A stretch of DNA of 13,604 nt from Phycisphaerae bacterium SM23_33 (lineage in GTDB: Bacteria; Planctomycetota; Phycisphaerae; SM23-33): positions 1 to 13,604 of the forward strand of contig LJUF01000118.1 in the NCBI GenBank assembly GCA_001303665.1. Reading direction: 5' to 3'. The position numbers and the translations under genes are program-made. The notes below the pieces were generated by a model. The model saw nothing but the letters and a program-made list of their open reading frames with translations. It ran no database searches and was not told the DNA's origin. Shown here in pieces: positions 6,653-13,604 of this stretch (position 1 is its first letter; each line of letters begins with the position of its first letter).

Positions 6653-7888
6653 TTAAATGTCGTCCAGCAGGTGGCCGAGCTTGTCCTTCTTGGCCTGGAG
6701 GTACTTGCGGGCCTCTTCGTGGGTGGGCACCTGGATGGGCACGCGCTCGACGATCTTCAGCCCGTAGCCGTCCAGGCCGTAGATCTTCCGCGGGTTGTTG
6801 GTCATCAGCCGCAGCCGGCCCAGCCCCAGGTCGCGCAGGATCTGGTTGCCGATGCCGTAGTCGCGGCGGTCGGGCTCGAAGCCCAGGTGGACGTTGGCGT
6901 CCACGGTGTCCAGGCCCTCTTCGATCTGGAGCTTGTAGGCCCTGAGCTTATTCAGCAGCCCGATGCCGCGGCCCTCCTGGCGGATGTAGACCAGCGCCCC
7001 GGCCCCTTCGGCCTGGATGGCCTTCAGGGCGGCCATGAGCTGGCCGCCGCAGTCGCAGCGCAGCGAGCCGAACACGTCGCCGGTCAGGCACTCGCTGTGC
7101 ACCCGCACCAGGGCGGGCTGGTCGTAGCGGATGGGCTGGCCGGCCTCGTCCAGCCGGCCGATGGGGCCCTTGCACAAGGCCAGGTGCGGCTCCGGGCCGA
7201 CCTCGGACTCATACGCGATCAGGTGGAAGGTGCCGGCGGCGAGCGGGATGTCAAACTCCACGGACCGCCGGACCAGGCGGTCGCGCCGCAGCCGATAGCG
7301 GATCAACTCGGCGATGGTGCACATCTTCAGGCCGTGGGCGGCGCAGAACCTCTCCAGGTCCGGCGCTCGGGCCATGGTGCCGTCGTCGTTCATGATTTCG
7401 CAGATGACGCCCATGGGCTGGAGCCCGGCCAGCCGGGCCAGGTCCACCGCCCCTTCGGTCTGCCCGGCCCGGACCAGCACGCCGCCCTCGCGGGCCCGCA
7501 AGGGGAAGACGTGCCCGGGGCGGACGAAGTCGGCGGCGGTGGCGTCGTCGCGGCAGACCACGCTGACGGTCCGGGCCCGGTCGGCGGCCGAGATGCCCGT
7601 AGTCACGCCGCTGCGGGCGTCGATGGTCACGGTGAAGGCGGTGCCGAAGCGCGAGGTGTTCTCCATGGTCTGGGGATGCAGGCCGAGGGCGTCGGCCTTC
7701 TGGGAGGTCATGGGCAGGCAGATCAGCCCGCGGCCGTACCGGGCCATGAAGTTGATGATCTCCGGCGTGACCTTCTCGGCCGCGCACACCAGGTCGCCCT
7801 CGTTCTCGCGCTCCTCGTCGTCCACGAGCACGACCAACCGGCCGGCCCGCAGTTGCTCCAGGATGTCCTCAATGGGTGAAAACGGCAC
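6653..7888 (-). CDS. ribBA: Bifunctional 3,4-dihydroxy-2-butanone-4-phosphate synthase / GTP cyclohydrolase II
   Basis: This 411-residue protein performs the two entry reactions of riboflavin synthesis. The RibB half makes DHBP from ribulose 5-phosphate. The RibA half opens GTP to the diaminopyrimidine. RibB landmarks are DDEERENEGDL (23-33), GVTTGISAADRARTV (94-108), GHVFPLRAREGGVL (125-138), GQTEGAVDLARLAG (142-155) and CEIMNDDG (163-170). RibA landmarks are RVHSECLTGDVFGSLRCDCG (262-281) with zinc cysteines C267, C278 and C280, then RQEGRGIGL (303-311) and LMTNNPRKI (361-369). All key residues appear intact in both halves. The start is GTG 7888-7886 after GGGAG (7901-7897) with 8 nt spacing; an ATG would truncate the conserved N-terminus. 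It lies 31 bp behind pgsA and is probably cotranscribed. No FMN riboswitch space exists directly upstream, and no other rib genes are present. Confidence 0.97.
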   Translation of the reverse strand: MPFSPIEDILEQLRAGRLVVLVDDEERENEGDLVCAAEKVTPEIINFMARYGRGLICLPMTSQKADALGLHPQTMENTSRFGTAFTVTIDARSGVTTGISAADRARTVSVVCRDDATAADFVRPGHVFPLRAREGGVLVRAGQTEGAVDLARLAGLQPMGVICEIMNDDGTMARAPDLERFCAAHGLKMCTIAELIRYRLRRDRLVRRSVEFDIPLAAGTFHLIAYESEVGPEPHLALCKGPIGRLDEAGQPIRYDQPALVRVHSECLTGDVFGSLRCDCGGQLMAALKAIQAEGAGALVYIRQEGRGIGLLNKLRAYKLQIEEGLDTVDANVHLGFEPDRRDYGIGNQILRDLGLGRLRLMTNNPRKIYGLDGYGLKIVERVPIQVPTHEEARKYLQAKKDKLGHLLDDI

Positions 7889-7919
7889 GGCGACGTCTCC
7901 CGGTGCCCTCCAGTATACC

Positions 7920-8591
7920 CTATGCGGCCTTGTCCGCCTTTTTGCTTGAGCTGTCCGCCGGCTCGGCCTCGGCCAAAAAGGACAGCCCCATCCGGGTGTA
8001 GCCGACGGCGGCGGCCACGCTCAACAGCGCCGCGATCCACCACAGCGCCCGGGCCAGGTGCGTGCCCACGCCAGGCCCCAGCCGGTTCAGGTCGGGGCTG
8101 AGCAGCAGCGCGCTCACCATGGCGAGCTGACCGACGGTGCAGGCCTTGCCCGCCTTCGACGGCACCACCCGAATCCTGCCCGTCAGCAGAAACAGCACCA
8201 CGAAGCCCACCACCACCCACAGGTCCTTGCCGATGATCAGCACCACCACCCAGTCGGGCAGCTTGATCAGGCTGTAGCCGTCCCGGACGCAGGAATGGGG
8301 CAGCGACAGCAGCACGGCCGCGCATACAATCAGCGTCTTGTCGGCCAGCGGGTCCAGGATCATCCCCAGCCGGGACTTGCAATTCAGCCGCCGGGCCAGA
8401 AATCCGTCCGCCGCGTCCGACAGGGCCATGGCCGCGAACACGCCCAGGGCCAGATAGCGGTAGACGGGGCGCTGCTGCTGGTGCTGCAGCAGGATCACGA
8501 ACGGCGCCACCAGCAGCAGCCGCAGCAGCGTGATCCGGTTGGGCCAGTTCAGATAGGCCCAAGGCCGCATGATTTCGGACGGCGTCGGCAT
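7920..8591 (-). CDS. pgsA: CDP-alcohol phosphatidyltransferase, PgsA-like (CDP-diacylglycerol--glycerol-3-phosphate 3-phosphatidyltransferase)
   Basis: This 223-residue integral membrane enzyme carries the complete family signature D-x2-DG-x2-AR-x8-G-x3-D-x3-D: D59, D62, G63, A66, R67, G76, D80 and D84 (SDAADGFLARR ... LGMILDPLADK). The opening NWPNRITLLRLLLVAPFVILL is typical of PgsA, and so is the KAGKACT segment near 146-152. About five to six membrane segments are visible. PgsA makes phosphatidylglycerol phosphate at the inner membrane. A cardiolipin-type or other CDP-alcohol transferase cannot be excluded from motifs alone. The ATG at 8591-8589 is chosen; the open frame extends to 8663, but that overlaps the upstream gene. 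Its ribosome site is weak. The C-terminus is a hydrophilic Ser/Lys tail. It is followed by ribBA in the same transcription unit. Confidence 0.9.
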   Translation of the reverse strand: MPTPSEIMRPWAYLNWPNRITLLRLLLVAPFVILLQHQQQRPVYRYLALGVFAAMALSDAADGFLARRLNCKSRLGMILDPLADKTLIVCAAVLLSLPHSCVRDGYSLIKLPDWVVVLIIGKDLWVVVGFVVLFLLTGRIRVVPSKAGKACTVGQLAMVSALLLSPDLNRLGPGVGTHLARALWWIAALLSVAAAVGYTRMGLSFLAEAEPADSSSKKADKAA

Positions 8592-8613
8592 TGCTGAAGC
8601 CCGGTGCTGCGAT

Positions 8614-8632
8614 CCCCCGCGCTCGGCGGGGG
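8614..8632 (-). terminator. Intercistronic GC hairpin upstream of pgsA
   Basis: CCCCCGC (8614-8620) and GCGGGGG (8626-8632) form a 7-bp all-GC stem with a 5-nt loop, starting at the base after the TAG stop (8635-8633) of the upstream gene. There is no T tract, so it may be an attenuator or mRNA-end stabiliser rather than a full terminator. The pgsA start is 22 nt further on. Confidence 0.38.
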
Positions 8633-9097
8633 CTATTTGCCCTTCACCTCGCGGTGGAACCACCAGGCCCCGAAGCCGAGTACGGCCGCCAGGGGGAAGC
8701 TGACGATGGTCACCGCGGTCATGTAGAAGTGCCAGCGGGAGGAGGCCCTTTCCTGCTCGCCGGCGCCGAGCAGCATGATCGAGCCGAGCACCCCGACCAG
8801 GATCAGCAGACCCGCCACCACCACCAGGAAGGGGATCATGGTCTTGTGGCGGGCCTGGGCCCGCAGCCGCGCCTCATACCTGTCCCGGGCTGCCGCGCGG
8901 CCCCGCCGGGCGGCGATGTCAACCGGGCCGACGGCCTCGGTCAGCTCCGCGACCCCGGCGTCCGCCTGCTCCTGGCCGACCGCGGAAAGCTCATCGAACG
9001 GGGCGGCGTCGGCCGGCTCCGAGGCCATCTCGTTCAGGGCCGCCAGCGGATCGGCGGGGTCCGGCCGGTGCTGCTCCGGTTCGGCTGGTTCACTCAT
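8633..9097 (-). CDS. Two-transmembrane protein of unknown function
   Basis: This 154-residue protein is one I do not recognise as a family. The N-terminal 60 residues are acidic and rich in Ala, Glu and Pro, and are probably disordered. A strongly basic stretch follows (ARRGRAAARDRYEARLRAQARHK, about 62-85). Then come two hydrophobic helices near 87-110 (IPFLVVVAGLLILVGVLGS) and 125-147 (YMTAVTIVSFPLAAVLGFGAWWF), and a short HREVKGK tail. By the positive-inside rule both termini are likely cytoplasmic with a short external loop (GEQERASSRWH). It is the first gene of the apparent run with pgsA and ribBA, so a membrane-linked role is possible, though nothing more specific can be said. The ATG is at 9097-9095 with a weak CAGGG upstream. 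Coding status is supported by the alternation of composition and the membrane pattern. Confidence 0.75.
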   Translation of the reverse strand: MSEPAEPEQHRPDPADPLAALNEMASEPADAAPFDELSAVGQEQADAGVAELTEAVGPVDIAARRGRAAARDRYEARLRAQARHKTMIPFLVVVAGLLILVGVLGSIMLLGAGEQERASSRWHFYMTAVTIVSFPLAAVLGFGAWWFHREVKGK

Positions 9098-9125
9098 GGC
9101 CCTGACTCGCTATACAGACACTTGC

Positions 9126-9131
9126 ATGATA
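9126..9131 (-). promoter_or_regulatory. Possible -10 box for the 9097-to-6653 gene run
   Basis: TATCAT on the minus strand (5/6 to the -10 consensus) lies about 29 bases before the ATG at 9097. The segment 17 bp upstream (TTCCCC) is a poor -35. It is suggestive only. Confidence 0.22.
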
Positions 9132-9237
9132 CCCGTGCGCCCGGCCCGGGGGAAGCCATTTTCGCCTTGCCTGCACCTGGGGGTGCGACAGCGCATTGTG
9201 GCACGCTTCGCGGCCCATTGGCGGTTCCCGGGCTTTG

Positions 9238-9352
9238 GGGATGCGACATCCCGATGTACATCGGGACAGAGGCTCAGAGAATCTCAACAACCTCAACCCC
9301 TACTGGACTGTTTTCCTTCCGGGTCGCTGTTCTCTGTTTCTCTGGGTCTCTG
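9238..9352. repeat. Composite palindromic intergenic element
   Basis: In the 340-bp gap 9098-9437 there are three nested inverted repeats. GGGATG/CATCCC with a 3-nt loop spans 9238-9252. A perfect 18-bp palindrome of arms TCCCGATG/CATCGGGA around TA spans 9249-9266. CAGAGGCTCAGAGAA (9267-9281) is matched by TTCTCTGGGTCTCTG (9338-9352), 13 of 15 complementary. The first two share bases and are mutually exclusive. No reading frame there looks coding, and the sequence is A+T-richer than the neighbouring genes. It looks like a MITE- or REP-like insertion. Confidence 0.6.
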
Positions 9353-9437
9353 TGTGGCAACCGAAAAACGTTGTGCCGGCAGCGGTCCTGCGGTGGTGCC
9401 ACTTTTTCCAGTCAGACCCGCACCTGGGCCGGTCCGA

Positions 9438-12287
9438 TCAGTTCTGCCCGGTCAGCAGCTTCAGCACGCCTTCTTTCAGCTCGCAGAAGCCCCGGCTGGT
9501 AAGCTGCCCGAACTTCACGGCGGCGGCCTCGTCGGCGAACTTCTGCTGGAACTCACCGGCCAGCCCCAGCTTCTCACTGGCCAGCAGGGCGATGTGTTCG
9601 CGCGACCAGCCGTGCTTGAGCTGGAGCAGTCGCAGCAGCTCGCAGTCCTGGGCGCCGCGACGCAGGGCGTGGACGCGAAAGCTGGCGATGGCCTGCGGCA
9701 GGCCGGCCTTGGTGCCGTCCACGATCAGCCCCTCGGTGTTGGGCTTGGTGAGGGCCTCCGCCTCGGCCAGCGACTGCCACGGCAGCACGCCGTCGCAGTG
9801 GTGGGCGTAGGCCTTCAGGCACCAGGCGGCCGACTCCCAGTTGCTCCGCTGGACGGCGTTGCAGGACCCGTAGCAGTAGAGCACGGCCGGCATGCGGAGC
9901 TTGTGGCCTCGCATCAGCCGGGGGTAGGCGAACTGCCCGCTGTTGACGTACATCACCGAGGCGATGCCGTCGTGGATGCTGCCCTGAACCACCGGGCGGG
10001 AGATGTCGGTGCGGAACATGAAGGTCGGCCGGCGGCGCTGCATCGCCGCCAGGCCCCTGGCGAACAGGGCCTCGTGCCAGCCGCGATCGCGCAGGTCGGC
10101 GTCGCCGGCGGCCTCGACGAACAGCCCACCCAGGTAGCGCAGGGCCAGGAAGTCGGTGGTGGTGACGGGCTCATCCAGCGTCCAGGCGCTGTAGCCCCAG
10201 GTCCACTTGCGGTTGAGGTAGAACTGAAGCGGCGTGCGGGTCCAGCCTTTCTCGGTAAAGTGGGCCAGGAAGTCCTTCACGCAGGTCTGGAAGATCTCGC
10301 CGAACTTGGGATCCATGGCCTGCTCGATGGGCTCGCTGGCGGCGTCGAACTCGACCTTCCGCAGGAAGTCGTTGTTCATGTAGGTGGTGAAGCCCTCGGG
10401 CGCGCGGTAGTACTTTCGGTAGTCGGCGGGCCAGCCCAGGTTGAAGGGCAGGTACAGCGTCGGCACGGGCACGCCGGCGCGGGGGTCGTCGGCGAACAGC
10501 GAGCCGTCCAGCAGCGGGCCGGCGTTCTTGTCGGTGCTGCTCCAGTCGGTCACGTGCCCTGTCTGCGGGTCGATCTTCGGCCACAGGTCGCCGCTGGCGC
10601 CGGGCTGCCGCTGGGTGTAGGGCACGCGGTTGATGGTGCAGCGGTGGTAATGGGCCAGCCTGAAGCTGTCCTTGAACTTGGCCGAGCCGGCGTAGCCCGG
10701 GCCGCCGTAGCAGTTCAGCTCCGGGTTGAAGAACACCTGCTGGGGGATGACCGCGTCGTAGACCTTGACCTTCAGCGCCAGCTCGGCCTTGGCCTGGCCG
10801 GCGGTGACGGTCACGGTGCCGGCGTATTCGCCGGCCGGTGTGGCCGGCGGCACGTGGATGTCCACGGTCACCGCCTGGAGCTTCTGGCCCGCGACTTGGT
10901 TGTCGCCGGCCGGGACGTCGAACGCGCCCTTCAGCGGCAGGGCGTATTCCGACTGCCGCCCGACGTACCAGTTCCGCCACAGCCGCACGCCCGCCGCCGG
11001 GATGCTCCCCGCCCCGCGCAGCTCCGACACCGCCAGCTTCACGCCCTTGGCCGGTCCCTCCACGGCCACCTGGAAGCTGATGATCTCGCCTCGGGCGGCC
11101 GCCAGGCGGACCGTGCCGCCGGCGCCGTCCCAGACCGGGTTGGCCCGGCGGAAGTCGCCGGCGGCCTCCTCCAGCAGGACCTCGCCGGTGACCGGATCCA
11201 CCTTCGTCACCTCCGGGAAGGCCCAGACCTTCGCCTCGCCGAGCGGCTTCGGCCGGCCGGGCTTGGGCGAGAAGCCGTAGGCCGGCAGTTCGGGCACGCT
11301 GAGCTTGTCGCTGACCGCTCCGGCGGCCGTGGCCGCCTTGGAAACGTTGCCGGCCGCGTCCACCGCCTCCACCGCGACAGTCACTTTCCTGCCGGCCGGC
11401 AGGTCCAGGATGACCAAGCTCTGCCTCCGCCCCGGCGGGGCGGCAAAGGGAATCTGCCAACGCTCCACCGGCTGGCCGTCCACGCTGAGGCGGTAGGTGA
11501 AGGCCTCCTTCGGAACGGTGAAGCTCACCTCGATGGCCCCGCGCTCCGCCGTGGCCAGCTTCGCCGCCGGGGCGACCTTCAGCTCGGCGACCTTGCCGGG
11601 CGGTGAGCCGTCCGGGCCCGTCACCGTCACCATCAGGTAGGCCGGGTGGCCGCCCTCCCGGCTGACGATGAAGGCGTTGCCCCGCGGGGTGGTGTTGCCG
11701 TCCTGAAGCAGCAGCCCGTGCGAGGCCCCCGCCACCAGGGCCTGCACCAGCCGCGGGTCCAGACGCAGCTTCAGCCACTCGCCCTCCGGCTGGAGTTTGC
11801 CGTCGCAGCGCAGCGTGTTGCCGTTGCCGAAGGCCACGTCCCCCAGCGTCGCACCCGTCCAGCCCCAGTCGGCGCGGCCGAAGGACGACTCGTTCCAGGT
11901 CGCACCGTGCCCCTGCGTGTCCTTGGCGTAGCTGGTGCTGCGGCCCTCGATCCAATCGTGGCCGACCGTGGAGACGGTCATCCAGCGCAGGACCTTGGCG
12001 CAGGGGTACGGCCCGCGGGAGCTGTCGATGGCGACGCCCAGCGGCTTGACGTACAGCCAGGCCTCGGCGAGCGTCTTGCCGCGCAGGGCCGCTACGTCGA
12101 AGTCCACGACGGCGAACTCCTGGTAGATCTTCAGCTTCAGCCTGGGCGCGGCCCCCATGTTGAAGTTCTCCTCACCGCCAAACGCGCTGACCCACACGTC
12201 GCGGCTCGCGGTGCACTTGACCTGCTCGGCGCCCATGCGGCTCGCCCAGCCGAGGGCCGCCACCACCAGACACAGGGTCCACCTCAT
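9438..12287 (-). CDS. Large secreted protein with DNRLRE-like, fibronectin-III-like and DUF4091-type glycoside-hydrolase-like parts
   Basis: This is a 949-residue exported protein. Residues 1-20 form a signal peptide (MRWTLCLVVAALGWASRMGA). Residues about 22-225 resemble a DNRLRE/CBM96-type module: ASRDVWVSAFGGEENFNMG, a VVDFDVAALRGK strand pair, and a TWNESSF...WGW motif. Residues about 232-322 look like a fibronectin-III domain ending VAVEAVDAAGNVSKAA. About 350-512 is a second beta-sandwich (EIISFQVAVEGPAKGV ... DIHVPPATPAGEYAGTVTV). From about 515 to the end is a DUF4091-type barrel with SAWTLDEPV, in which Asp705-Glu706-Pro707 is a candidate acidic active-site motif, then MFRTDISRPVVQGSIHD and GVLPWQSLAEAEAL. 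Its probable role is binding and hydrolysing a complex polysaccharide outside the cytoplasm. The ATG at 12287-12285 is chosen because of GAGGAG 7 nt upstream and the signal peptide; an open extension to 12584 has no coding character and crosses the attC-like site. Confidence 0.9.
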   Translation of the reverse strand: MRWTLCLVVAALGWASRMGAEQVKCTASRDVWVSAFGGEENFNMGAAPRLKLKIYQEFAVVDFDVAALRGKTLAEAWLYVKPLGVAIDSSRGPYPCAKVLRWMTVSTVGHDWIEGRSTSYAKDTQGHGATWNESSFGRADWGWTGATLGDVAFGNGNTLRCDGKLQPEGEWLKLRLDPRLVQALVAGASHGLLLQDGNTTPRGNAFIVSREGGHPAYLMVTVTGPDGSPPGKVAELKVAPAAKLATAERGAIEVSFTVPKEAFTYRLSVDGQPVERWQIPFAAPPGRRQSLVILDLPAGRKVTVAVEAVDAAGNVSKAATAAGAVSDKLSVPELPAYGFSPKPGRPKPLGEAKVWAFPEVTKVDPVTGEVLLEEAAGDFRRANPVWDGAGGTVRLAAARGEIISFQVAVEGPAKGVKLAVSELRGAGSIPAAGVRLWRNWYVGRQSEYALPLKGAFDVPAGDNQVAGQKLQAVTVDIHVPPATPAGEYAGTVTVTAGQAKAELALKVKVYDAVIPQQVFFNPELNCYGGPGYAGSAKFKDSFRLAHYHRCTINRVPYTQRQPGASGDLWPKIDPQTGHVTDWSSTDKNAGPLLDGSLFADDPRAGVPVPTLYLPFNLGWPADYRKYYRAPEGFTTYMNNDFLRKVEFDAASEPIEQAMDPKFGEIFQTCVKDFLAHFTEKGWTRTPLQFYLNRKWTWGYSAWTLDEPVTTTDFLALRYLGGLFVEAAGDADLRDRGWHEALFARGLAAMQRRRPTFMFRTDISRPVVQGSIHDGIASVMYVNSGQFAYPRLMRGHKLRMPAVLYCYGSCNAVQRSNWESAAWCLKAYAHHCDGVLPWQSLAEAEALTKPNTEGLIVDGTKAGLPQAIASFRVHALRRGAQDCELLRLLQLKHGWSREHIALLASEKLGLAGEFQQKFADEAAAVKFGQLTSRGFCELKEGVLKLLTGQN

Positions 12288-12433
12288 CGTCGTTCTCCTC
12301 AACGCCCGGCCGGGCTGGCCTACAGAACAACCGCACGGATACCTGGCCGCACGCGGGTCCAGAGATCCCTGCCAAGGCACCCCGGACGCGCTTGCAGGCC
12401 GCCCTTGGCGTTTACCTGACACGCCTCGCCGCC

Positions 12434-12557
12434 GGCTAACGTTGCGCATCCGCCGTCGGCGTGACAGGCCGTGAAGATATTTGCAGCATAGCCCAGACCA
12501 ACGTTCGGGCGCGCCCGCACCCGCGCTGAAGGTGGTGGCTGCATGCCCTTGTTGGGC
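12434..12557 (-). other. attC-like recombination site (integron cassette type) after the amidohydrolase gene
   Basis: Read on the minus strand, the stretch opens with GCCCAAC (12557-12551), a perfect R'' box (RYYYAAC), 20 nt after the amidohydrolase stop. It closes with GTTAGCC (12440-12434), 6/7 to the R' box GTTRRRY. Inside, 12444-12449 pairs with 12543-12548 (5/6). 12450-12461 pairs with 12524-12535 with 9 Watson-Crick and 2 G-T pairs out of 12. The loop is long. The length of 124 bp, gene-proximal position and orientation match a cassette attC. No integrase or second attC is visible in the window. This was judged by eye. Confidence 0.5.
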
Positions 12558-12577
12558 CGCCCCTTGCCGTACGTGTG

Positions 12578-13378
12578 TTACCAAGCCGTCCGTAACCCAA
12601 AGACTCTTTCCGCATTCTGGAACAATATCAGATCTTTGGCTTTGTCCGGAATAGGCAAACCCGCCACCAATCGCAAGTGCGCTTCCACATCACAAATGGG
12701 CCAGTCCGACCCAAACAGAATCTTCTCCGCCTGCCGCGTGGCCACACATTCCAAGTTCTGAAGTATGGCTTCTTGTCCGCAGCGCTGTACCACCTCAGGA
12801 TGTATCAACCCGGGAATGTCCGCATGAACGTTCGGACACGCCAGGACAGCCCCTCGACAGGCAGCCAGATTAGGCTGCGAGAAATGCGCAATAATTACCT
12901 TCAACGCCGGAAACCGTTCGGCCACCTTCGCTATCTCGTCGGGATGATTGTATTTCTCCCGCCATGACTCGTTCATCGATTCGCCCGAGTGACAAACCAC
13001 AGGCAGATTGTGCCGGAGACAGAGTTCAGAGATCGGCTGGCATTGCTCATCATTGGGATAGAAAGTCTCAAAGCCAGGATAGAGTCTGACCCCAACGATA
13101 TTTCCCTCGCCCGCCAGGACCTCCAATCTATGAACACAAGCGGCTTGGAGTGTGGGAATACGGGCCGTACCGAGCATTCCGAGCTGTGGGCGCCCTGACA
13201 CCACTTCCCGCGTGGACTCTAAGTCAGGGAGCTTGGAAGCAGGTTCCGTATCGGGGTAAACCAGAACCATTCCGATTGCCAGTCGTTTCATATCAGCCGG
13301 CACACTATCGGGAATTTGGGAGAACGTGTGCCGTTCATGCCGGAATTGTGAAAGGTGGGTATGGCACTCTATGATCAT
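12578..13378 (-). CDS. Amidohydrolase-2-family TIM-barrel metal-dependent hydrolase, low-G+C, possible gene cassette
   Basis: This 266-residue protein shows the metal-binding order of the amidohydrolase-2 family (PF04909). These are IIECHTHLS with H6 and H8, VVCHSGES with H130, VIIAHFSQPN with H165, and ILFGSDWP with D225. The family includes decarboxylases and lactonases; the substrate is not readable here. The ATG at 13378-13376 follows GGTGA by 4 nt and puts the HxH motif at the usual extreme N-terminus. An in-frame extension to 13429 adds an unlikely leader. By eye its composition is near 50% G+C (two lines counted gave 43% and 57%), against a much higher level in all neighbours, and its codons freely end in A or T. 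Together with the attC-like site behind its stop this suggests horizontal acquisition. No promoter is evident. Confidence 0.9.
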   Translation of the reverse strand: MIIECHTHLSQFRHERHTFSQIPDSVPADMKRLAIGMVLVYPDTEPASKLPDLESTREVVSGRPQLGMLGTARIPTLQAACVHRLEVLAGEGNIVGVRLYPGFETFYPNDEQCQPISELCLRHNLPVVCHSGESMNESWREKYNHPDEIAKVAERFPALKVIIAHFSQPNLAACRGAVLACPNVHADIPGLIHPEVVQRCGQEAILQNLECVATRQAEKILFGSDWPICDVEAHLRLVAGLPIPDKAKDLILFQNAERVFGLRTAW

Positions 13379-13464
13379 GGGGTCACCAGTTGTGCTTGTG
13401 GCGTCAGCGAATCCACATCGTAAGTGCAACGGGACTTCGCCAGAACATGTCGGCCCCAGTTCGG

Positions 13465-13504
13465 CCTGCCTGCCGGACCGTCAGGTAGGCAGGTAGGCAG
13501 GTAG
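13465..13504. repeat. AGGTAGGC tandem repeat with hairpin
   Basis: AGGTAGGC is repeated 2.75 times with an 8-bp period at 13483-13504. CCTGCCTGCC (13465-13474) pairs with GGTAGGCAGG (13484-13493) with nine Watson-Crick pairs and one G-T, around a 9-nt loop. The remainder of 13379-13604 shows no convincing gene. Confidence 0.65.
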
Positions 13505-13604
13505 TTGAGGCACTTTCGCGGGGGCGTGTTCAGGGCAGGAACGTACGAATGACGGGTGGGGATGGAGCGCGGCGGAATTCCCGGCCGCGTGCGTGCCATG
13601 GTTA

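Noticed and set aside
9360..9412. AAAAACG/CGTTTTT- and GTGGCACC-like words after the DUF4091 stop as a terminator
   Set aside because: The stems are short and poorly placed; no coherent hairpin followed by T residues could be drawn.
8775..11606. A 943-codon open frame on the plus strand opposite the DUF4091 gene and the two-TM gene
   Set aside because: Its translation is low-complexity Gly/Ala/Val/Leu/Gln/His/Arg without motifs. It is the antisense shadow expected in very G+C-rich coding DNA.
12288..12584. 99-codon extension of the DUF4091 protein
   Set aside because: It places a signal peptide internally, ignores a good GAGGAG ribosome site before ATG 12287 and runs through the attC-like structure.
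13420..13512. Second attC site upstream of the amidohydrolase
   Set aside because: GCCTCAAC- and GTTGCAC-like words exist on the minus strand, but they do not fit the R boxes, are not complementary, and the interior lacks matching L boxes.
13375..13599. 74-codon minus-strand open frame upstream of the amidohydrolase
   Set aside because: The translation is Pro/Thr/Arg-rich and largely encodes the AGGTAGGC repeat (LPTCLPDGPAGRP). There is no family resemblance or ribosome site.
13545..13604. Possible plus-strand gene start near the right edge (ATG after GGGTGGGG)
   Set aside because: Only about 14 codons are available before the edge, and no recognisable N-terminus is present.

Overview
The window is very G+C-rich DNA that reads like a planctomycete-type genome (Planctomycetota, perhaps Phycisphaerae). 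That placement is an inference. It rests on the mix of an AbgB-like peptidase, a uroporphyrinogen-decarboxylase-like paralogue and a large secreted DUF4091 protein, and on several kinds of short intergenic repeat that I associate with such genomes. No rRNA, tRNA, CRISPR array or phage module is visible. Most of the window is a chromosomal mosaic of housekeeping and catabolic genes.

Layout, left to right. 1-926 (minus): uroporphyrinogen decarboxylase-like protein, C-terminus outside the window. 1057-1596 (plus): a REP-associated/IS200-like tyrosine transposase with an HYH motif. A perfect 30-bp palindrome lies just downstream of it, and a 12-bp piece of that palindrome recurs just upstream. 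1746-3137 (plus): M20 amidohydrolase of the AbgB type, whose last codons run into a heptamer-repeat intergenic element (3104-3234). 3277-3837 (minus): elongation factor P, divergent from 3936-5066 (plus), a YdjM-type membrane hydrolase. 5167-5688 (minus): secreted small protein, NTF2-like at best. 5908-6564 (plus): SGNH/GDSL hydrolase, convergent with the next block.

9097 down to 6653 (minus) looks like an operon: a two-TM protein of unknown function, a PgsA-type CDP-alcohol phosphatidyltransferase, then bifunctional RibBA. 9438-12287 (minus): a 949-residue secreted protein with DNRLRE-like, fibronectin-III-like and DUF4091-type parts, probably for polysaccharide binding or degradation. 12578-13378 (minus): an amidohydrolase-2 TIM-barrel protein of clearly lower G+C. 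Directly after its stop codon is a 124-bp structure with the layout of an integron attC site. The last 226 bases hold an AGGTAGGC tandem repeat/hairpin and no convincing gene.

The genes do not form a single pathway. The most interesting material is non-coding: the palindromes tied to the transposase, the attC-like site behind a compositionally foreign gene, and at least three other repeat types packed between genes. These suggest a genome in which small mobile or self-propagating sequences occupy intergenic space.
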